A stretch of DNA of 64,000 nt from Bilabrum cf. latius (lineage: Eukaryota > Bigyra: Bicosoecida > Bigyra > Bicosoecida). Below the pieces are notes generated by a model that ran no database searches, was not told the DNA's origin, and saw only the letters and a list, made by a program, of their open reading frames with translations. This document shows, one piece after another, positions 57,698-64,000 of the stretch (its first letter is position 1; each line of letters opens with the position of its first letter). The stretch is taken from assembly GCA_965178125.1 (NCBI GenBank), contig OZ237736.1, forward strand, positions 620,001 through 684,000. Reading direction: 5' to 3'. The position numbers and the translations under genes were made by a program.

Positions 57698-60600
57698 TCA
57701 CCTCCATCGCTTTTGCAACCCTCGAACTCCTAGACTTTCAAGCAAAGGCATGAGCTCACCCATAGCCAGCTTGCTGCGCGAACTGTCCCGGTCCCTGAGC
57801 TAGTCTAGCCACAGCACCGTGGCGTGCGTAAGCTTGGGGGCGTACATGCGTGCCCGGACGAACGGGTTCAGCATGACAGATAGTTGGGCATGACTTCTGA
57901 CCAGGGGCACCCTAGACGCTAGCTCCAGGTCAAGCATGGACATAGCTTCAGCGGTCCGATACCGGCTCAACTGCGTGACCCTTTTGAGCCTGGAGGCGTC
58001 AGAGCGAAGCTCCTTGGGACGGGACACCCTCGGCAGCAGGCCGGTGTCCTTCGCCTGGTCCAAATCCTCTCCTCGGATGGACGACTTAGGCCGTGGAATC
58101 CCAGCGGTATAGTTGGCAAACGCGTGCCCCAGCTCAACGAGCCCCAGGCCGTCAAGCACGGGCAAAACATCGACCATCTAGTCAGCAACGCAAGCCATCA
58201 GGAGCTGTGCGGAGCGAGATTCGATGCGAGCACCACTGAGCATCACAGCAACTGCCAGCGCGTCGCCCTCGTCCATCCCTTCGATGGAAGGAGCAGCATC
58301 TGATGGCTTCGATTGCAGCGCCAGCTCACGTACTTGCCGGCAGTATTCCTGGTCGGGCTCCGCGGCCCCCAGGTTCTCGTAAGCTTGCACCAGGCCCGAA
58401 GCGTACAGTCCAGCCAGCTCTCCCGCTTGTGTATCTTCACCATCTATTCCTGTGGGCACCCGCGATGCCAGCGCGTCAGCTAGGGCAGAAATGGCACCCC
58501 TGAATGCAAGCGCAGCCTGTGGACCCGGAGAGCTCTCCAAGCCGGGCAGCAGCATGTGGCGCATGCGTCGCACAGCAGGTGGAATCGGCTCTCCTTGCAT
58601 CGCATCAGCTTCCTATTCCAGCTGGAATCCAGCTGTTTTCGGCTACGAAGGCACATACTCAGCGTACTTGTTTCGGGCCCATGCTTTGTCAGAGGCGTGG
58701 TAGGCTGCCATGGCCCGAGACAACACGAAGAGCGTCCCGGTGGGGAGCAGGTGCATGGGCGTCGTGCGGAGTCGCTTTCGGTCCTTTCGCTTTGTTTCCC
58801 TCGGGTCGGCTCGCCGCTCAACAACTAAGTCCTTGTGAAGCACATTGTCGAAATCTGCGACAGCCTAGACGGGACCAGCCAGCCTGCGAAGCAGCTCTGC
58901 AAGTAGCACGCAGATGTCATCAGCACGCGGCCTTGCATCTTCGCCAAGCGAATCGCTGCCCGTCTCAAGCATGACAAACAGTCCCAGTGCAGCGTCTGCC
59001 AGCTGCCTGGATGTCATTGGGCTGCGTGCATCGGATAGCATGGCTTCGTATTTTTCGAGGACTGCCTCGGCTGACACGGCAGGCGTGTCTGCTCCGCCGT
59101 CGCTTCCATCGCCCTGATCGGTACCATCGACACTAACACTCCCCAGTGCAGTTGAAGTGGTGTGTACCATTCGAGCCCCAGTGGCTGGGAAGCATGAGGC
59201 AGCGGCAGTAGCTGCCTGGGGCACGATGAGGCGCTACCCCTCCGCCACAGTAGGCACTCGCCCCCCCTGCAGCCTGTACCCGATGTACTCGCCGGGCTCC
59301 TCCGACGATAAGCCACTGTGGTAGGCAGCAAACCTCTGACTAGATGCAGCCGCGATGCAGCCTAGGGCAGCCGAAGAGGCGCACGCCAGCTTCGGGAAGA
59401 AGGTGGCGGGACGGAGTCCGTCGGGGCCAAAACCGGGCTGCGAAAGTACTTCGGATGATCCCATCGAGGCCCCATCGGCCGCAACAAAATGCTCGCTGCC
59501 GGTTTCCTAAAATCCTGCAACCGGCAGCATGCTCGCAGCACGGCTGGCCAGGACATGCAGCCGGCGGGTGGAGCGCTCAGCATCGGATGAGCTGATCCAA
59601 AGGTCGGACAGAGCCTCCTCAAACGACTCAGAGAACATACTCGTCCACTCTAGACGCTCCTATCGCCTGTTCATGAACCGAATCGACGGCTTGGCTAAGT
59701 CCTCCACAACCATCCAGTCGACGGAGGAGGACGAGGAGGATGAGGAGGAGTGGTCAGCATGACACAGGCCGCGGAGATGAAGCAAATGGGCACAGGTACG
59801 TGCGACAGCCGGCGTCACCTTGTGTGAATCAGGCTTTGAGTTCGACCCTGGCTTTAGTTGATGCACCGCAGCGCCCGCTAATGAGCGGGTGAGCTCTCCA
59901 GCAAGGTGGTCACGGTTTTGGGACGACAATTTCGATTGCCTTTCCACTACAGCCAAGGCAGTCACGGATCTCGCTGCTGCTGAAAGGTCCACCCATGGCG
60001 ACCCCTTGGAATGACTTGCTGCATCCACGCTCAGCTGTGCCCACATAGCAAGGGTTTCGGAGACGGCTTCGTGCGGTGCCACTGAGGTACCGCCTTGGGC
60101 GCTGCGGACTTCCCGTGGGGCAGAACTAGCCAGTGCCAGTGACAAGAGTCTCGCCATCTCCGAGCCAGCCGCCAAGTCAGCGGAGGTCAAGCTATCACAG
60201 CCAACGTGCGAGCAGAGGGTGCGCAAGGCAGCCATGCCTATCTGCAGGTTGGGGTATCGGTGCTCCCCCCGACCAAGCGCAGTCTGATTCCACAGCGAGC
60301 AAAGCAACGGTGCCGGATCCCGCCGACGAGCCACCCTCCGAAGGAAGGTCCTTGCCTCCTCCACATCAGTGGACACGAGGCTAAGTGCGCAAGACTAGAA
60401 CTCGCCATGCATTCGCTTGGCAGCTGATGAGGCCTTCTCAGGTGACACACTGGCATCTGGATTACCATTGACAGACCTATTGCATGCTTTCCAATATGTT
60501 TCCCAGTGCTGGCAATCCTGTGACCACGTTGCAAGCGCAGCTGACAGGGGCAGCGTGCCAGGTAATGAGCCACTGTTTCCCTATAAAAGGCTATCCGCAT

Positions 60601-62164
60601 CCCTAGCGGCATGCAACGAGGCATTGCTGACGGAGAGCAGCTTGAGTGCGAGTTGCCACACGCCCATTTTCGCATCGAATGCAGCCGAGCATAGCGCCTG
60701 AATGTTGCGGTGCATCGATTCAGGCCCATTCGATGCGTGCATACCAGGGCACAGCGAAAGCGGCACCCCATCGCTGCCAGGGAACACACCAAGCGTTTCC
60801 AGGTCGAGCGTTATTAAGGGATCAGCGGGACCCGTCTCGAGGTCGGTGCTGCCTTCAGCTCGTCCGTCCATCACGTGCACTTCGGAAGGGGTAGTGTGTG
60901 GACCGCCGAGCTGGTCTGGGCATGCAACAGCCTCCTACACCCTGCTGCGATGGCCAAGGGCGGGCCAACACCCGGACAAGAAAGAGGCCGAGCTCAGGTC
61001 CTCGATCCAATCCGAAGCATCGCGCGGTGACAGGTGACTGCAATCTGCAGCAAGCGCACTGCCCATCGCGTCTAAACCTACCTTTGTTCGCTCCACAGAC
61101 TCTACAAGCGAGCGCAATGCAGTTGCTGCCACTGGGCGACTCAAGGCCTCTGGTCCAAGCTCAAGGCATCCCGAGAGCGCGACGGCGACCGACGTACACA
61201 TCTCAGCCCCGCTCGCCAGCATGGCAGGGGAGCAGTCCACCCCAGAGTCGGCCGCCCGCTGCATGTGGTCTGACACCATTTCAACGCACAACGTGACATG
61301 TTCTAGAGAGGACTAGAGCGCGGCATCACCCGGCTCTCGTGAGGTAGAGCCATCCGATTTCGCGGCGGACAATCCAGCCGCTGCCCGAAGCAGGTGCGCT
61401 GCCCCCCTGCGGGCCAATCGCAGCGAGTCCTCCTGGTTCAATTCGTGCCCGTTTCTCTTGATTGCATCCATGCAAACTTGCTCTAAAGGCGAGCCGCCTT
61501 GCACATTAAGCACGTGTAGTGACAGCAGCACGTCCTTGGCCATCTCTGCTTGCTCGGTCGTGTCAATGGGCACAGCGCCGCGGCTTGTGGTAGCGTGCTT
61601 GGCCTGCCATGGACCACTCACGTCCCAGCTGTCGTCCAGGGCATCCATTAGAGGTGGTTCAACGATGCGCACAATGAGCTCGATCGAATCTCTGGCTTCG
61701 GATACAAGCTTGTCTACCTGCGACTTGGTGCCGGCTGTGAGTGCCGCAGCTCGCAATTGCGTCGCTACAATTGCACCCGCCCGACGAATTGCTTCAGTGG
61801 CCTCCTTCCCACGAATAGCAGCAGGATCTGCTAGTAGAACATCTACTATTGCCTGAAGGTCCTCTGCAGCTTGCACGCCAGCATGCAGTGTTTGCTGCGG
61901 GTGCTTGTTGCGATCAAGGCCAACTGCACTCATCATCGGTTCAAAATCAGCGGCCAAAAGAGAGCCTTGCTGGCTCATATCTGCTAAGGATCTAGATTCG
62001 TGCGATGATTGCATCCATGATGGTCTGTTGCCACTACTTGAAAGTGACCGACGATGGCACACAGCTGTAACTCGCCCTGATGCGAGCACAATAGTATCCT
62101 AGGCCAACAATCGTCGACTCAATACTCCTGATAGACGATTAAGCTGGATGTAACACCTCTACAT
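57698..62164 (-). CDS. Large helical protein, possibly organelle-targeted, unidentified
   Basis: A single 1,489-codon frame from ATG 62164 to TGA 57698 holds 14 TAG codons (62159, 62099, 61313, 60935, 60581, 60395, 59660, 59507, 59234, 58865, 58643, 58613, 58178, 57800) and no internal TAA or TGA. The first 45 residues are Arg/Ser/Leu-rich with almost no acid (CYIQLNRLSGVLSRRLLA), like a mitochondrial leader. The remainder is evenly spread Ala/Leu-rich helix, as in helical-repeat proteins of organelle RNA metabolism, but no PPR, OPR or RAP motif could be confirmed. The second codon is TAG. It is divergent from the aspartokinase gene, 146 bp apart, and both may be targeted to organelles. Confidence 0.75.
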
Positions 62165-62310
62165 CACCCTGGCAGCTGTGCAAGAAGGAAAATATATTCC
62201 GGTGCAACTGGATAATGTAAGGTGGGTTTTAAAGACGCACAAATCCGTATTATGTTGCAGAACACTGGCTGCTGTTCGCGCCCCATTTACCCGACATAAG
62301 CCCATAAATC

Positions 62311-64000
62311 ATGCGCAGTGTGGTTCGAAGGAGTATCAAAACGCTTTCAAGGTCACTTAGTGCGGGTGTTCCTGCTGCAGTTCCCAGTAGGACGTGTGCT
62401 GGACTCGCATCGGCAGTATCCCCGGCTGCTGACGGCAGCCATGTGCACGTGATGAAGTTTTCTGGGTCTCAGCTTGACGGTGCTATTGCTCTAAAGTAGA
62501 TTGCAGATTCAATCAGGGAGGCAGAGGCTGGAGATGATAAGTAAGAAGTGCTTGGTTCGTGTATCGTTCCTGGCCATCCAGGACGGATATTTAATGGAAG
62601 CCCTGCTGTGGTTTTTACAATCTTTTGCCTCTACATTTTTGGCGAAAATAAATAAGCGGGACTTTAATTTCCTCATGCAGTAATCAAGCATGCATAGATT
62701 TCCCGTTTCGCAGGTTGGTGGTAGTTCTATCCGCTCTGGCAGGCGTTACGAACTCCCTGTACAAGATTTTGCAAGATTTTGACGCCGGTGCAAGCGTGGA
62801 ATCGCTGAAAGATGATATTAGTGCGCTATTGTCTCTGCATGCCGGGACAGCAACGGATCTTTTGGGCCCTCAAGCTTCCCGACAGGTCATCGAGAACATC
62901 GAACTGGCCCTTGAGCATCACCTGCTGGGCAGATTGCGCTACGCCCGGGAGCGCGAGGGACCGTTGGTACCGTTAGACCGAGACATTATTTGCTCATTAG
63001 GAGAAAGATTCTCTGCCTACATTTTGACGGAATATTTGAGTGAGCACGGCCTGCAGGACCGTGCTGCGCTGGTGCCAGCCGAGCAAGTGATCGTGACCGA
63101 TGGGAAGCCGGGGGCTAGCATGCCCCTCATGGCGGAGACATAGAGCAAGGCAAGGGCGGTTCTAGCACCCATGCTGGCCCAGGGCACGGTTCCGATCGTC
63201 CCTGGATTCTACGGCGGCTCCATTTAGGACGGGGCAGCGACAACGCTTGGTCGCAAGGGCGGTGATCTGTCTGCTGCCATGCTGGGGTACGCTCTCGATG
63301 CGGAGGGGGTAGACTTGTATCACCTGGAGCAGGATCCGTCCAAGGCAACTTTTACGCAGGCGAACCACAGCTTCAGTGACCAGAGGGAGCACGGAGCAAG
63401 TGCTCCGGGGCGAGCAGGCGACCCTGCTCGCTCTGGAGCAGGTGCCTCAGAATGGCGCGCAGACCACAACGGCAGCCACTCAGACGTGGTCGAAAACCTC
63501 ACGTACGAAGCCGCCGAGGAGCTGTGTGCCCTGGGCCAGGACGCCGTGCACAGGGGCTCGGTGGGTCCTCTGCGTCGCAAGGGAATCCCCTTCACGGTGG
63601 CCTCGAGCCTGGGCGCAGAGGACGAAGACACCACCACCATCCAGTCGGAAGTGGATTTGTACGGGAACGAGGGAGCTGTGGGAGGGGAGGCCCCCGCCCA
63701 TGCCGCTGGTGGGGCGGGCCAGGGGTGGGCCGTGGAGGACCGTGTCTCCGCGGTGCATTCCATTGCAGTGCCTGAGTTTGAGCGGAGGTCGAATCGCCCC
63801 CTGGCCATGGACTGGGAGCAGCTGCCCCCCGAGCTGGAGAGGGACGCCTCCACGATCGTCCCCCTCGTGGGGTCATCCCTGATGCGGGACCAGAAGAGGC
63901 TCCGGAAGCTCACTTCGAGGGCGCTTCAGGAGGCCGGGGTGAAGTTTGCTGTTCCCTAGCGCGTGACCGGCTCCGAGCACAGCTTCTCCGTGGTGGTTCC
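62311..64000 (+). CDS. Aspartokinase, organelle-targeted, 3' end outside the window
   Basis: Exons 62311-62540 and 62714 to the right edge. Aspartokinase phosphorylates aspartate, the first step to lysine, threonine and methionine. The leader (MRSVVRRSIKTLSRSLSAGV) suits mitochondrion or plastid. The kinase part shows VMKFSGSQL (normally KFGGTS, so slightly altered), VVVLSALAGVTNSL, DRDIICSLGERFSAY, VPIVPGFYGGSI, TTLGRKGGDLSAAML and LTYEAAEELCALGQDAVH. The ACT regulatory part begins with KGIPFTVAS, and EHSFSVVV is cut by the window edge. TAG sense codons: 62497, 63141, 63225 and 63957. The first gives ALKQIADSI, a normal family pattern. Whether a homoserine dehydrogenase domain follows cannot be seen. 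Confidence 0.94.

Noticed and set aside
1369-64000. TAG codons as true stops, making most genes fragments or pseudogenes
   Set aside because: TAA and TGA do not accumulate in the same frames, conserved motifs are intact on both sides, and frame is kept across dozens of TAGs.
1369-64000. UAG meaning leucine, as in some other reassignments
   Set aside because: The polyglutamine contexts and polar alignment columns (Dabb, aminotransferase, methyltransferase, UBZ, LRR variable column) suit Gln and would be odd for Leu. Glu is harder to exclude at single sites.
1369-64000. Pyrrolysine or selenocysteine recoding
   Set aside because: Pyrrolysine use is prokaryotic and limited to few genes; selenocysteine uses UGA. 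Here UAG occurs in nearly every gene of an intron-containing genome.
1-64000. tRNA, rRNA, CRISPR arrays, insertion sequences, retroelements or viral genes
   Set aside because: Looked for on both strands by eye; no cloverleaf boxes, spacer arrays, transposase, reverse transcriptase or capsid motifs were found. A CUA-anticodon tRNA was specifically sought without success.

Overview
The window is nuclear DNA from a unicellular eukaryote, GC-rich and very gene-dense. Evidence for a eukaryote: short GT-AG introns (54-271 nt), mitochondrial or plastid-type leader peptides, and families such as ALG10, FEN1, DUSP12/YVH1, ariadne-type RBR ligases, a voltage-sensing phosphatase and F-box proteins. The owner makes its own arginine (mitochondrial acetylornithine aminotransferase) and aspartate-family amino acids (aspartokinase), so a free-living protist or alga fits. 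I cannot name the lineage.

The central result is the genetic code. Read with the standard code, nearly every gene is chopped up by in-frame TAG. Read with TAG as an amino acid, the pieces join into complete proteins of known families. I placed about 125 in-frame TAG codons in roughly 18,500 coding codons. Every gene whose end I can see stops at TGA or TAA, never TAG. Glutamine is the best assignment: two TAGs sit inside CAG polyglutamine runs (31232 and 57392), and TAGs in the aminotransferase, the methyltransferase, the Dabb protein, a UBZ finger and the vanin-like hydrolase fall where relatives carry Gln, Glu or another polar residue. This is the arrangement of NCBI table 15 (UAG=Gln, UAA and UGA stop). 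No tRNA or release-factor gene lies in the window, so the decoding machinery is not seen.

Layout. 1-1368: end of a gene entering from the left, then unresolved sequence. 1369-15027: methyltransferase (-), small basic protein (+), RING/PHD-finger protein (-), short-chain reductase (+), hypothetical (-), large B56-like protein (+), cytochrome b5 (-), FEN1 (-). 15028-16945: gene-poor, with a perfect 19-bp hairpin and two doubtful small genes. 16946-26809: acylated-type leucine-rich-repeat protein (-), a 2,066-residue CBS/voltage-sensor/PTEN-type phosphatase (-), a chromodomain membrane protein (-). 27000-36465: Dabb protein (+), YVH1-like phosphatase (-), pseudokinase (-), ALG10 (+), acetylornithine aminotransferase (+). 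36618-47591: a 2,527-residue UBZ-MIB-ankyrin-RBR ubiquitin ligase (-) head-to-head with an F-box protein (+). 47592-48255: degraded copy of the F-box gene's 3' end. 48256-64000: vanin/biotinidase-like amidase (+), a 2,436-residue Ala-rich coiled-coil protein (+), a 1,488-residue helical protein (-), and aspartokinase (+) running off the right edge.

About 87% of the window is coding. Neighbouring genes are often under 200 bp apart and some touch or overlap. Introns are few and crowd the 5' ends, leaving intronless 3' exons of up to 7 kb. Two themes recur: ubiquitin signalling (RBR ligase, F-box protein, RING/PHD protein) and phosphate signalling (voltage-sensing phosphatase, YVH1, pseudokinase, B56-like subunit).
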